Shown in pieces: positions 8,180 to 18,860 of a stretch of DNA of 64,000 nt. The position numbers and the translations under genes were made by a program. Origin of the DNA: a candidate division KSB1 bacterium (GTDB lineage: Bacteria; Zhuqueibacterota; Zhuqueibacteria; Zhuqueibacterales; Zhuqueibacteraceae); NCBI GenBank assembly GCA_034506255.1, contig JAPDPX010000003.1:310001-374000 (forward strand). Direction: 5' to 3'. The notes under the pieces are model-generated. The model searched no databases. It was not told where the DNA came from and worked only from the letters and a program-made list of their open reading frames with translations. Numbering within the stretch: the stretch's first letter is position 1; every line of letters starts with the position of its first letter.

Positions 8180-9040
8180 TCATCGTTGCAAAACTTCGCC
8201 GGCGGCCGCGGCACCAAAGGTTTCCATCAAATAAGCATAGTAGACCGCCGGCAGTGTCCGGCCGTGCTTGGTGTATCCCTGCACCAGAATGTGGCATTTT
8301 TGCAGTAACATTGCAAGAGTTGCCTGCTGCCACTCCGCCCGCAATCCGCCCTGGTGCAGCATTTTGAGCAGCGCCCGCACGCGGTAGCGATCCAGCCCCC
8401 ATTCGCTGCGCGAAAGCTGGTCGGCATGGCCGCCGCGTTTGATCACCAGCGCCTCGTCGAGGAAGCCGACTTCGTGATGCGCTGTCACGCGCAGCCACAG
8501 ATCGTAATCCTCACACAACGGCAGGTCCTCGTCGAATTCGCCCGTCGCTTCCAACAGCTCGCGCCGCAGGAACACTGCCGAGGGACTGATCACGCAGCGC
8601 GGCAGACAGAGCGGGTAAATCCAGCCGCCGGCCTTGCGGTGAATCTTTTTTTGATTGACCCGGCGGCCGTTGCGAATCCAGATTTCGTTGGTATGGCACA
8701 GCAACACGCCGGGATGCTGCTCCAGCCAGAGCCGCTGCCGCGCCAGTTTGTTCGGCGCCCACAAATCATCCGAATCGAGAAAGGCGATAAAGCGGCCGGC
8801 TGCGGCGTGCACCCCGTGGTTGCGGGCTGCCGACACGCCGCGCCGCGGCTGCCGCAGGTAACGTACCCGCGCTCCCCAGGCGGTGCAGAGTTGCGGCGTC
8901 TCATCGGTGGAGCCGTCATCGACGATCAACAACTCGAAATCCCTTTCGGTTTGCGCCCACACCGAGGCCACCGCCTCTTGCAGGAAGGCCGCGCGATTGT
9001 AAGTTGGGATGATGACGGAGATCAACGGTGTGCCGCTCAT
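8180..9040 (-). CDS. Family 2 glycosyltransferase
   Basis: A GT-A fold glycosyltransferase of 286 residues. The N-terminus ISVIIPTYNRA, nucleotide-sugar residues DDGSTDE (41-47), GVSAARNHGV and the metal-binding D-x-D at FLDSDDLW (about 89-92) are all typical. No transmembrane helix is evident, so it is probably cytoplasmic or peripheral, acting on a lipid- or cell-surface-bound acceptor. The middle segment (PLCEDYDLWLRV) matches the EDxDLWLR motif of inverting GT2 enzymes. The chosen start at 9040 gives the usual short lead before strand 1; an ATG nine codons upstream is possible. Donor and acceptor cannot be predicted, and no other glycan genes are adjacent. Confidence 0.9.
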   Translation of the reverse strand: MSGTPLISVIIPTYNRAAFLQEAVASVWAQTERDFELLIVDDGSTDETPQLCTAWGARVRYLRQPRRGVSAARNHGVHAAAGRFIAFLDSDDLWAPNKLARQRLWLEQHPGVLLCHTNEIWIRNGRRVNQKKIHRKAGGWIYPLCLPRCVISPSAVFLRRELLEATGEFDEDLPLCEDYDLWLRVTAHHEVGFLDEALVIKRGGHADQLSRSEWGLDRYRVRALLKMLHQGGLRAEWQQATLAMLLQKCHILVQGYTKHGRTLPAVYYAYLMETFGAAAAGEVLQR

Positions 9041-9400
9041 GGTTGCTCTCTCCCCGACGGCCGCCATTCCGGCATAATGTGCAACCGTTCCGATCGTCCG
9101 GCCTGCCGGCGCGTGGCATCACGCTCTGGATTTTGCCTCACCAGGAGAAAACCGTCGTGCGATGAGTTCGCTGCAAACGCAGACAAAGTCCGCGGGCGGG
9201 TGAGTGGCCGCCCGCCTGCACAAATCATCGCAGCTTTCATGACCATGATTGCGCCGGTTTGCGCCCGGTGCGCCCCGGCCGCGCAGCCCGGCATGTGCAA
9301 CGAAGGCCGCCGCGCTGGAGAATGGTATTGCGCCCGGAGGATTTTTTGACTAAATTGCACAGCAACAAAGGGATTTGGCCACTCGCTGAAACGGAAGGAC
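9041..9400. other. Divergent intergenic region without a recognised gene
   Basis: This separates the minus-strand glycosyltransferase from the plus-strand SPOR-like gene. A TTGACT hexamer sits at 9346-9351, but no good -10 follows at standard spacing. Nothing else structured was seen. Confidence 0.5.
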
Positions 9401-9832
9401 ATGAAGACAAAGCCGCTGTTCGCCATCTTGATGATGGCCCTGCTCCTGGGATTTGGGAACACCTGCATCTGTGTCGTTGAAGACACAAAACACGGCGGTG
9501 ACGCCGCGAAGCCCGACGGCCGGTCCCTCGTCGGCTGCCAGCAACCCATCTACACCCAAGGCATGCCCGGTCCGAATGAATACACCGTTGTTGTTGGTGT
9601 GTTCTCCAATGAAAGCAAAGCCCTCGGACTCTCACAAAAACTGCGCGGCTACAATATTCACAATTATTGTTATCAACAAAAGAACGGCTGCTGGGTCGTA
9701 TCCGTCGGACGTTATTGGGATGCCAAGCCCGCGCAAAAAATGTTGAATCAGTTGGTGGCTGATTTTGGGTACACCAACGCCGAGATTCGCAAATCCGGCG
9801 ACAAAGAAATTGAATGCCATGGTTCTCTGTAA
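9401..9832 (+). CDS. Small exported SPOR-like protein
   Basis: This 143-residue protein has an N-terminal signal peptide (MKTKPLFAILMMALLLGF), then a short linker. The C-terminal 75-residue region resembles a SPOR domain: YTVVVGVFSNESKALGLSQKLRGYN, then GCWVVSVGRYWDAKPAQKML. SPOR domains bind denuded peptidoglycan in diderm bacteria and localise proteins to division or remodelling sites. The ATG follows GGAAGGAC. Several cysteines (CICVVED, GCQQP, NYCYQQKNGCW) would face the periplasm and could form disulfides, which is unusual. The next gene encodes a second protein of the same design, so they probably arose by duplication. Confidence 0.65.
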   Translation: MKTKPLFAILMMALLLGFGNTCICVVEDTKHGGDAAKPDGRSLVGCQQPIYTQGMPGPNEYTVVVGVFSNESKALGLSQKLRGYNIHNYCYQQKNGCWVVSVGRYWDAKPAQKMLNQLVADFGYTNAEIRKSGDKEIECHGSL

Positions 9833-9947
9833 CAGCGGTGGGTTTTAAACTGCTCCTCTCAATCCTTCGGCGCTCGTGAGGTCTGCTCCAGCGCAATACC
9901 GTGGGCCAAATATGATGATTGTGCTGCCGCTCGTTTCCAAACCCGAA

Positions 9948-10397
9948 ATGAGATATTTCGCACTTGTCGTGGTGGCGCTGCTCTTCCTGGCGGCGTGCAC
10001 TGATCGCGGGCAAAATCCGCCGTCCGTGCGGGATGGCGTCTCGACCGGCGCACCTGATTCCGAAACGCCGGCCGGGCCACCGGAGCATCGCCCCCCAAAG
10101 CCTCCCGGCGACAGTGATTTGGAACCGCCGTCCGGCCCGCTCGGCGAGTATGGTTACTCCGTGCTGGTCAAGGCGTTCCACAACCGCCTCGATGCCGATC
10201 ATCTCGCTTATCAACTGCGCATGAAGCGCATCAACAATTTCGTGTATCAGTATGATGGCGAGTGGCGTGTGTGTGTGGGCACCTATGCCACCAAGGGGCG
10301 CGCGCGGCGCACTTTGCGGCTGGTGCATGAAAAGGGCTTCACCACGGCGCGGGTCATCGGTCCCGGTGACGATAGCATCCCGCCGCCGCCGGAGTGA
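9948..10397 (+). CDS. Lipoprotein with C-terminal SPOR-like domain
   Basis: The start at 9948 gives MRYFALVVVALLFLAAC, a signal peptide with a lipobox (LAAC), so the mature protein is probably lipid-anchored at the cysteine. A Pro-rich linker follows (PPEHRPPKPPGD and onwards). The C-terminal 75 residues (GYSVLVKAFHNRLDADHLAYQLRMK, WRVCVGTYATKGRARRTL) resemble a SPOR domain and align with the preceding gene's product. The length is 149 residues. A longer frame from 9912 would bury the lipobox. The pair likely acts on or near peptidoglycan. Ribosome-binding signal is poor. Confidence 0.65.
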   Translation: MRYFALVVVALLFLAACTDRGQNPPSVRDGVSTGAPDSETPAGPPEHRPPKPPGDSDLEPPSGPLGEYGYSVLVKAFHNRLDADHLAYQLRMKRINNFVYQYDGEWRVCVGTYATKGRARRTLRLVHEKGFTTARVIGPGDDSIPPPPE

Positions 10398-10440
10398 GGC
10401 GGCCGGCCCGCGCACAACCCCGTCCTGTACCCACCCGACT

Positions 10441-11709
10441 TCATGCCACCCAAATCTGATCCAGCCGTTCGCGCGGCCGCGAGAGCAGGATCTCACGGCC
10501 GTCAACGATGACTTCCGCCGGCCGCGGCCGAGCATTGTAATTCGAGCTCAGCGAGAAACCATATGCGCCGGCCGTCATCACCGCCAGCAAATCCCCGCGC
10601 TGCACGGCCGGCAAATTTCTCTCCTTCGCCAAAAAATCCCCGGACTCGCAAATCGGCCCCACCACGTCATACTTCTCCGGCGCGGCTGCGGTGAAGCGCA
10701 GTGGCACGATTTGATGATGCGCCTGATACAGGCTCGGCCGGATCAGCTCTGACATGCCGGCATCGACCACCAGAAATTTCCTGCCCTGCGTTTCCTTGAC
10801 ATACAACACCCGCGTGACCAGCACGCCGCTGGTCGCCACCAGGGCGCGGCCCGGCTCAAAGAGAATTTCACAACCGAAGGACCGCAATGGTGACAGCAGC
10901 AACTCCGCCACCTGCGCCGGCGCGAGCGCCAGCCCCGCGGTTGGCGCGGTTTGCGCAGCCAGGGGAATCACGTTTTCATAGATCACACCCAGCCCGCCGC
11001 CGACATCGAGATATTCCAGGCGGTGGCCGAGGGCGAGCGCCTGCCGCGCCAATTCCGCCATGGCCCTGCCCACCGCGGCAAAGGGCGCGGTTTCGGTGAT
11101 TTGCGAGCCGATGTGCATGTGCAAGCCCACCAGACGCACATGCGGAAACTCGTGCAGCCGGCCGAGCAGCGCCTGCGCGCGCGGCAATTCCACACCGAAC
11201 TTGTCCGCCTGCCGGCCGGTGGAAATGTAGGGATGGCCGTGAATGTCGATGTTGGGATTGACCCGCAGGGCCACCGGCGCCACGCGATCGTGCTGCCGCG
11301 CCAGCGCATTGATCACCGCCAGCTCGGCCTCGGATTCGACATTGAAACCGCGAATGCCGGCCTGCAACCCGGCAATGATTTCATCATCGCGCTTGCCCAC
11401 GCCGGCAAACACGATGCGGTCGGCGGCAATGCCGGCCTGTCGGGCAAGCGCGAGCTCGCCCACCGAGACCACATCCGCGCCCGCGCCCAGGGCGGCAAAA
11501 TCGCGCAACACGTGGGGATTGGAATTCGCCTTGAGCGCGTAACAAATGCGGTGGGGATGATCGCCGAAGGCGGCGTCGATTCCGGCAAAATTCTCCCGGT
11601 AGGTGCGGCGGCTGTAGAGGTAGAACGGCGTTGCCACGCTGGCCGCCACCTCCGCCAGCACAACTTCTTCACAGCACAATTGGGCATCCACATAGTGAAA
11701 ATGCTGCAT
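10441..11709 (-). CDS. lysA: Diaminopimelate decarboxylase
   Basis: LysA is a PLP enzyme (fold type III) converting meso-diaminopimelate to lysine, the last step of lysine synthesis. The PLP lysine is in CYALKANSNP (Lys60). Substrate and PLP-contact motifs HMHIGSQI, DVGGGLGV and EPGRALVA are present, and the catalytic cysteine is in CESGDFLA (Cys354). The C-terminus has AYGFSLSSNYNARPRPAEV, diagnostic for LysA rather than other decarboxylases. The start at 11709 (422 residues) follows CCAGGATC. No other lysine-pathway gene is adjacent. It converges on the SPOR lipoprotein gene with only 43 nt between stops. Confidence 0.96.
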   Translation of the reverse strand: MQHFHYVDAQLCCEEVVLAEVAASVATPFYLYSRRTYRENFAGIDAAFGDHPHRICYALKANSNPHVLRDFAALGAGADVVSVGELALARQAGIAADRIVFAGVGKRDDEIIAGLQAGIRGFNVESEAELAVINALARQHDRVAPVALRVNPNIDIHGHPYISTGRQADKFGVELPRAQALLGRLHEFPHVRLVGLHMHIGSQITETAPFAAVGRAMAELARQALALGHRLEYLDVGGGLGVIYENVIPLAAQTAPTAGLALAPAQVAELLLSPLRSFGCEILFEPGRALVATSGVLVTRVLYVKETQGRKFLVVDAGMSELIRPSLYQAHHQIVPLRFTAAAPEKYDVVGPICESGDFLAKERNLPAVQRGDLLAVMTAGAYGFSLSSNYNARPRPAEVIVDGREILLSRPRERLDQIWVA

Positions 11710-11856
11710 GGCATGATCCTGGAATGATGACCATCCAATCGGCACGTTCAATTCAACCTCATCGCCCGCTGCAAGCTTGCCCAGCACACCGGGTTCGGGA
11801 TCACGAGGCCATTGTTCAGGCGGCGATCATCACCGGCGGGACCGCAGCGCCGGGAA

Positions 11857-13839
11857 TCAGGTTTTGTCGAGGCGCAGCGTGGTGACGTGCCCGAGCGTGG
11901 GCAGCACCTTGTACTCGACATGATCGACGAGCCTGGCAATCAAAAACAATCCCAGACCGCGCGGGCTTTCCTCGCCGCTGATCTTGCGCTCCAGACTGAG
12001 CGTGGCCGGCATTTCGGGCACGAAGCCGCTGCCATTGTCGATCACCTGCACGGTCAGGCCGGCCGCGCCGGGCTTGAGCAGCACATCGAGACGGTTCATG
12101 AGATTGAGCTTGTTGCCGTGTTCGATGGCATTCAAACAGGCTTCGGCCACGGCGCTGCGCAAATCTTCCACCCGGTTTGCCGGAAACCCGAGTTGCTGCG
12201 CCAGCTCGGCGGCGGCATTCATCGCCAGTTTCTCAAAGCCCGGTTGCGAGGGCAGAGAAAGGCGAATTTCGACGGGCTGCTCCGCAACCGCCGCGCGGCG
12301 GCCGTTTTCTTCGAAGCGCCGCACCGTGGCCGGCACGCCTTCGTAGCGGGCGACCAGCAGGGTGAGATCATCGGAATGATCACGGCGGCCGGCGAAGGCC
12401 TCGGCGTCCCTGATCAACTCCGGAATGAGGCCATTGTGGGCGGCGCGCGCGTGGCGTTGCACCGCGGCACAAAAGCGGTCAAAGCTGTAGGGCTCGTTTT
12501 CGGGGTTCATCATGTCCACGATGCCGTCGGTGTAGAAGACGAGCAGATCGCCGGCGGCCAGATCGAGATGACGCTGGCCGTAGGCAACCTGCCGGTTGAT
12601 GCCGAGTGGAAACCGGTCGCCCTCTTCCGGTGGGGGCAGCAGCGTGGCCTCGCCGTTGCGGTAGAGAATCGGCAGGGTTTGCCCGGCATTGGCATAGAGC
12701 AGGCGGCCGGCCGCCAAATCGAAGATGCCGCAAAAGGCGGCGACGAACATGCCGCGCTGCAGATCCACCGCCAGCCGGCGGTTGGCGAGCGCGAGAATCT
12801 CCGCCGGGGTTTGATGTCCCTCCGCCGCGAAGCGAATGGCCGAAAGTGCCGCGCTCACCACCATTGCGCTCGACACACCCTTGCCCGACACATCGCCGAC
12901 GATGATCGCCAGCCGCTGGTCATCCAGCGTGATGAAGTCATAAAAGTCGCCGCCGACTTCGGTGGCAGGCAGGGAGGCCGCTTCCAGCCGCAGGCCGGGC
13001 AGATCGGGCGGCGCGGCGGGCAGCATCTCGGTTTGCATGCGCCGCGCAATCTCGAACTCCTGGGTGATGCGCAGGTGGTGCTGCAGCGACTGCAGCATCT
13101 TGTTGAACGAACGCGCCAGTTCGCCGATTTCATCCTGTGAGTCGATGGCAAAGGTGGCCTCGAGCCGGCCGTTGGCAACCTCCTGGCTGGTTTGATTCAA
13201 CTGCCGCAGCGGCGCCAGGATCTTGCGGATCGACAGGGTCATGAAGATGACCGCGAGAATCGCCACCGCCGCAATGGCTTCGACGGTGCGGTGGCGCACC
13301 ACTTCCGCGCTTTGGAAAAGATCGCGCTCGTAGGCGGAGGCGAGCAGAATCCAGTCCCACGGCTTGTAGTACATGTAGTAGGCAATCTTGCGCTCGCCCT
13401 GCCGGCCGCGTGCGCCGGTTTCCTGATGATACTCATCGTAGGCGGAATAGCGGTCGGGCTTGCCGGCCTGGTCGATGCGGTTGATGATCCGCTGAATGTG
13501 CGGAAAGCGCGGATTGTTGAGGTTGTCGCCCGCATTGGTGGGGTGGACGATGAGCCTGCCTTTGTCCGGCGTGTCGGAATTGTCGAGGGCAACGAGGTAA
13601 CCATCCACCGCAATGCGCACCGCACTGAGCTGTTCCTTCAATTCCTCGGTCGGCCTGCCGTAACGCTGGTTGTAGCGGTCGCACAGCGCATAGGCGAAAT
13701 CGGTTTGGGCGCGCAGCAGATCGCGCGCAAGCTGCTCCAGTTCGTCCTGCGCACCCTGATAGGCCCACAGAATCACGATGACGATGGTCAGCGCGATTTC
13801 GAGCAGGACGGCGAGCAGCAGTTTGGAGCGGATTTTCAT
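11857..13839 (-). CDS. Membrane-bound PP2C/SpoIIE phosphatase with HAMP and C-terminal HATPase domain
   Basis: The 660 residues carry four modules. First a membrane helix (about 7-27), then an extracytoplasmic sensor region (about 28-185), a second helix (about 188-207) and a HAMP linker (RKILAPLRQLNQTSQEVANGR). The SpoIIE-type PP2C phosphatase follows, with metal-site motifs VGGDFYDFI, VGDVSGKGVSSA, FYTDGIVD and DHSDDLTLLV. A histidine-kinase-like anti-sigma ATPase domain closes the protein (AEACLNAIEHGNK, VIDNGSGF, RGLGLFLIARLVD). Such proteins act as switches in partner-switching (anti-anti-sigma) systems. Carrying phosphatase and ATPase in one chain suggests control of an STAS-type protein elsewhere, since none is adjacent. 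The stop lies 147 nt upstream of lysA. Confidence 0.88.
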   Translation of the reverse strand: MKIRSKLLLAVLLEIALTIVIVILWAYQGAQDELEQLARDLLRAQTDFAYALCDRYNQRYGRPTEELKEQLSAVRIAVDGYLVALDNSDTPDKGRLIVHPTNAGDNLNNPRFPHIQRIINRIDQAGKPDRYSAYDEYHQETGARGRQGERKIAYYMYYKPWDWILLASAYERDLFQSAEVVRHRTVEAIAAVAILAVIFMTLSIRKILAPLRQLNQTSQEVANGRLEATFAIDSQDEIGELARSFNKMLQSLQHHLRITQEFEIARRMQTEMLPAAPPDLPGLRLEAASLPATEVGGDFYDFITLDDQRLAIIVGDVSGKGVSSAMVVSAALSAIRFAAEGHQTPAEILALANRRLAVDLQRGMFVAAFCGIFDLAAGRLLYANAGQTLPILYRNGEATLLPPPEEGDRFPLGINRQVAYGQRHLDLAAGDLLVFYTDGIVDMMNPENEPYSFDRFCAAVQRHARAAHNGLIPELIRDAEAFAGRRDHSDDLTLLVARYEGVPATVRRFEENGRRAAVAEQPVEIRLSLPSQPGFEKLAMNAAAELAQQLGFPANRVEDLRSAVAEACLNAIEHGNKLNLMNRLDVLLKPGAAGLTVQVIDNGSGFVPEMPATLSLERKISGEESPRGLGLFLIARLVDHVEYKVLPTLGHVTTLRLDKT

Positions 13840-14120
13840 GGGTTTTGTTCAGACACCGATCACGCCGGAGGTAGATCAACGGCATTCCCGGTCTCTCCGG
13901 CGGACAACGAACCTTTCAGGCGCGGAACACCATCGCATCACACAGGTCAACAGCGCGCCGCCGCGACGCAAAGGAAAGCTTTTGAGAGGTCATGCCACTG
14001 CGCTTCTTGCGGTGCGAAAACTTGTTCGGGCGCCTGCCGGACTCCCTCACCGCGGAGGGTTCTGATGAGAGGACACCACGCCGCCGCGTGAGATCAGGGA
14101 TTGCAACGGGGCAATGCCGG

Positions 14121-15656
<1,536 letters not shown>

Positions 15657-15817
15657 GGCAAAAGTATAGGCACGACATGGGCGAAATGCAAGTGTGAACA
15701 CGGGCGGCACACCGGCCGCGGTGGTACCCGCCGGCCATCCCCTCACGGCCCGTCTGCCCGCGCCGGAAGGAGAGTCGGGGAGGCAGAGGAGAGATAACCA
15801 ACGGCAGGGGGGCGTGA

Positions 15818-17257
15818 TCAATCCTCCCGCAGAGGATTCGGGAAATCAAAACCGAAGAGCTGCGGGTTTTCGCCGATCACGGCGGCAGCGATAATGTAGA
15901 ACACATAATCGCGGGTTTCTGCCGGAATCTTTTCGGTGGTCAGCAGCCGCCAAAAATTGCGCTCCCGCGGATTGTTGGGCATGCGCTCGATGCGCGCCAG
16001 CACATTGCCCTGCCCCCAGTTGTAGGAGGCCATCACCAGCAGGCCGGAGGCCTGTGCTTTGGTGTCATAGAGCAGGCGGAGATGTTTGGCGGCCGCGACG
16101 GTGGCTTTCTCGAAATCGTGGCGTTCGTCCTGGGGATCGAACTCGGGATAGCCTTGCAGGGGGCCGACGCGCAGGCCGTAATCCCTGGCAGTGGCCGGCA
16201 GAAATTGCCACATGCCCTTGGCAATGCCGTAGACGGTCTCGGGGCCGCAGCGCGTCACGTCAAAGTCACTCTCCTGCAGGGCGAGATAGAAAAATTGCGG
16301 GGGCAGGCCGTGCTGTCGCATGATTTTCCTGATGCGGGCGGGATAGCCCATTTGCCGCGCCCGGGCGAGCGCCTGGCGCAAGCGCGGCGTGCTTTGCCAT
16401 TTGGCGATGTAGGCGTGCACCGTTTGCTTAAAGGCCGCCGGCATGCTGCCGTCGCACTCGCCGAAATCGCGCACAATTTTGTAGATCAGCCAGTCTTGCG
16501 GCGGGAGTTTGTCGGGGGTGATGCCCAGGGCCTCGGCCACGAAGTCGCTGTAATCCTGCTGCAAGCGGCGGAGTTCGGCACCCGGCCGCGCCGCCGCTGG
16601 CGGCGCCAGCCTGGCAATCTCCAGCTCCAGGGCTTTCATCGCATAGAACATGCTTTCCGCGCGGGCATGCAATTGTTCCAGTCGTTTCAGCCGCACGCTT
16701 TGATGGTAAAGCGCCGTGCTTGTCGCCAGCAGCAGGGTGGCGATGACTCCGATGATCGTCCAGTAGCGCCGCGCGTGCTGCCGCCGCACCCGTTGGAAGG
16801 CCTGGCGAATGAGCAGCGTATGCTCGCCGATTTTACCGGGCAGCGAAAGAGTGAAGTAGCGCCTGCCAATTTGCGTCAGGGAGGGCGGGGCAGCAGGTGG
16901 CTGTTCCCCGGCTGCGCCGAGTGGCTCAAGTTCCAGATGCAGCCGCGGTCCGTTGCGGCCCAGCTCCACCTCGGCATGTGCGGGCAATGCCGCCCGGTCG
17001 ATGCGGCGGCCATTCAGGAATGTGCCGTTGGTGCTGTTCAGATCGCTGAGCCACCAGCGGCCGGCTTCAAAATTGATTTGTGCGTGGCGCAGGCTGACTT
17101 CGGGATTGACGAAGCTGATCTCGCAGGCGGCACTGCGGCCAAGGGTCAGGCCGGTGGTCCAGCGTTCCCGGCCGTGGCGAAGCTCGCCCTTTTCGAGGCG
17201 CACCAACAGCGCACGCGGCGTGGTCAATACGGTGCGTTCGTCATCGCGGAGAGGCAT
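15818..17257 (-). CDS. FHA domain fused to a membrane-anchored lytic transglycosylase (SLT) domain
   Basis: The N-terminal FHA domain (about 38-84) shows the phosphothreonine-binding pattern LGRSAACEI, SLRHAQI and NSTNGTFLNG. One transmembrane helix (about 166-184) follows, then a coiled segment, then a lysozyme-like SLT domain with catalytic glutamate in ALQESDFD (Glu329) and the signatures AKGMWQFLPATARDYGL and ASYNWGQGN. The FHA domain would sit in the cytoplasm and the transglycosylase in the periplasm, so phosphorylation of a bound partner could be coupled to peptidoglycan cleavage. I chose ATG 17257; an upstream in-frame GTG at 17299 lies inside the terminator hairpin of the preceding gene. 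The SpoIIE and sigma-54 regulators are next downstream. Confidence 0.88.
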   Translation of the reverse strand: MPLRDDERTVLTTPRALLVRLEKGELRHGRERWTTGLTLGRSAACEISFVNPEVSLRHAQINFEAGRWWLSDLNSTNGTFLNGRRIDRAALPAHAEVELGRNGPRLHLELEPLGAAGEQPPAAPPSLTQIGRRYFTLSLPGKIGEHTLLIRQAFQRVRRQHARRYWTIIGVIATLLLATSTALYHQSVRLKRLEQLHARAESMFYAMKALELEIARLAPPAAARPGAELRRLQQDYSDFVAEALGITPDKLPPQDWLIYKIVRDFGECDGSMPAAFKQTVHAYIAKWQSTPRLRQALARARQMGYPARIRKIMRQHGLPPQFFYLALQESDFDVTRCGPETVYGIAKGMWQFLPATARDYGLRVGPLQGYPEFDPQDERHDFEKATVAAAKHLRLLYDTKAQASGLLVMASYNWGQGNVLARIERMPNNPRERNFWRLLTTEKIPAETRDYVFYIIAAAVIGENPQLFGFDFPNPLRED

Positions 17258-17277
17258 GGGCACTCTGGAGGACAGGG

Positions 17278-17315
17278 AAAAATGCGAAAGGCCGGTCACT
17301 CTCCCCGGCCTTTCG
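17278..17315 (-). terminator. Rho-independent terminator after the desaturase gene
   Basis: On the minus strand CGAAAGGCCGG pairs with CCGGCCTTTCG (11 bp, 9-nt loop) and is followed by CATTTTTCCC. It sits 60 nt past the desaturase stop. A second GC-rich stem (GGCGGGC with GCCCGC) lies between. The hairpin argues against translation of the FHA-transglycosylase starting at the upstream GTG. Confidence 0.8.
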
Positions 17316-17375
17316 GTTGCACCGCCACAGCGGGCACAGCCCGCCTTGTGGCGTGGCCGGCGGCAGCGCGCCCGC

Positions 17376-18392
17376 TCATGCCGCGGTCTGTTTGATCAGG
17401 TCGAGGTCATGACGGGCCTCGTCGCTGAGCTTGACCTGGCCGCGCTCTTCGCGCACCACGCGGGAATAAAGCGACAGATCACGGTCGAACAACCATTTGA
17501 ACAGCAGGCGCGTCCAGGACTGGTGCGAAATCAAATTGTCATAGGCTTCCGGCGCGATGCGTTTGATCTCGGGCAGTTTATTCCATGGCACCGAGGGAAA
17601 ATCGTGATGCTCATTGTGATAGCCGACGTTGAACGCGAGGGCGTTGAGCCGGCCGTAGTAACTGTAGGTTTCCTGCACGCCCTTTTCATCCACCATGTAG
17701 TGCCGTTGAATCCAGCGCGCGCCGAGCGGATGCAGGCCGATGGAGAAAAACAGCGACGCCAGCAGGTAGAAGAAAGCCCCCGGCCCCCAGAACACGAACA
17801 CGGCGGCATCAAAAGCAAGCTGAACGATCAGGTTGAAAATGCTCCACCCGTCCCACAGATTGAGCTCCTTCAGGCGCAGCGGCCGCGTGGCTTGAAAAAA
17901 CGGATAAAACAGCAGCCACAGCGCCTTGCCCCACCAGGAGTTGCCGATCAGTTTGGCCTCCCAGTGGCTCGGCAGGTCGGCATCGAGTTCATACACACCC
18001 TGAAAGGCATGATGTTTGAGATGGTATTTTTGAAATGAGATGGCGCTGGGCACGACGATCGGCAAATTCGCGAGGATGCCGGCCAAATTGTTGAAGGCCT
18101 TCCTTTCGAAGATCAGGTTGTGTGCGCACTCGTGAATCATGACAAACAGGGCGTGGTTGGCAAAGGCGCCGATGGTGTAAGCCAGCAGCAACACCGCCCA
18201 CCAGGGCTGGTCTTTGATCACGTAGGCGCTCACAAGCTGCAGCCCTACGATACCACAAATGATCAGGAAGGTATGGGGATTTTTTCCGATAAGCTGCCGG
18301 ACTTCCGGGTGCCGGTTCAGGATTTCCTTGGTCCGTTCACGATGGGGTTCACGGCTTCGCGAATGGGTGAAACCTGCTCTCTGCGTGTTCAT
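17376..18392 (-). CDS. Fatty-acid/sphingolipid desaturase family protein (DES1/DEGS-like)
   Basis: This 338-residue integral membrane diiron desaturase has the three histidine boxes HECAHN (87-92), HLKHH (124-128) and HNEHH (259-263). It differs from ordinary bacterial acyl desaturases and follows the architecture of eukaryotic sphingolipid Delta4-desaturases almost block by block: the NLPIVVPSAISFQKYH stretch, SIGLHPLGARWIQRHYM, ETYSYYGRLNALAFNVGYHNEHHDFP, and YDNL then SW near the C-terminus. Dihydroceramide, or a related long-chain base, is therefore a more likely substrate than a plain acyl chain, but no ceramide-synthesis gene is adjacent. It is divergent from the ECF sigma gene and ends at a clear terminator. 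Substrate assignment is inference. Confidence 0.85.
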   Translation of the reverse strand: MNTQRAGFTHSRSREPHRERTKEILNRHPEVRQLIGKNPHTFLIICGIVGLQLVSAYVIKDQPWWAVLLLAYTIGAFANHALFVMIHECAHNLIFERKAFNNLAGILANLPIVVPSAISFQKYHLKHHAFQGVYELDADLPSHWEAKLIGNSWWGKALWLLFYPFFQATRPLRLKELNLWDGWSIFNLIVQLAFDAAVFVFWGPGAFFYLLASLFFSIGLHPLGARWIQRHYMVDEKGVQETYSYYGRLNALAFNVGYHNEHHDFPSVPWNKLPEIKRIAPEAYDNLISHQSWTRLLFKWLFDRDLSLYSRVVREERGQVKLSDEARHDLDLIKQTAA

Positions 18393-18860
18393 TCGATACC
18401 TGTTTCGCTGGTTTGTGGTTGGTGTGGGTTACCGCATAGTCCCGGGAAAAACCTGGCATGGCTGCCAGGGTTTTTAGACCACAGTTTTTCACAAATGAGC
18501 GCCGATACAATAATCCATATTGAGCGGTGTTCATTCGTGTCCAAAAATTTTGGGGTGCGGCTTGCAGGCCGCGTTACGGGATTGCGCCCGGGGTCCGTAA
18601 TGGCGCGCGGTGGGATCGATCCTGGAGTGGCGAAGCATAACCAAAAATTGCAACATTGTCAAGCAGTGAAACACTGCCGGTTGCAGAATATTTGTAACTG
18701 CGCCGCCGGTTTGCTATATTCGCCGGCGCCGTTGCCTCCCGCCGGCCTTTGCAGGTTGAAGCCCGGCCGGCAGGTGTGGTGGCCATCCTCCGCGGAGGCC
18801 GGAGACGGCCGTACACTTTTTCCGACTGTCAGAACTTTCCGTATTCGAGCAAATGAGCAA
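18393..18860. other. Divergent intergenic region between desaturase and sigma factor genes
   Basis: No credible ORF. It contains the plus-strand promoter at 18692-18720. The desaturase promoter must lie in the first 200 bases on the minus strand; I did not find a strong match. Confidence 0.6.
18692..18720 (+). promoter_or_regulatory. Sigma-70-type promoter for the ECF sigma gene
   Basis: TTGTAA at 18692-18697 and TATATT at 18715-18720 are separated by 17 nt, with TGC just before the -10. The sigma factor ATG lies 140 nt downstream, leaving a fairly long leader. Confidence 0.6.

Noticed and set aside
17257..17299. GTG at 17299 as start of the FHA-transglycosylase
   Set aside because: It lies in the loop of a strong terminator hairpin; the ATG at 17257 leaves the FHA domain complete.
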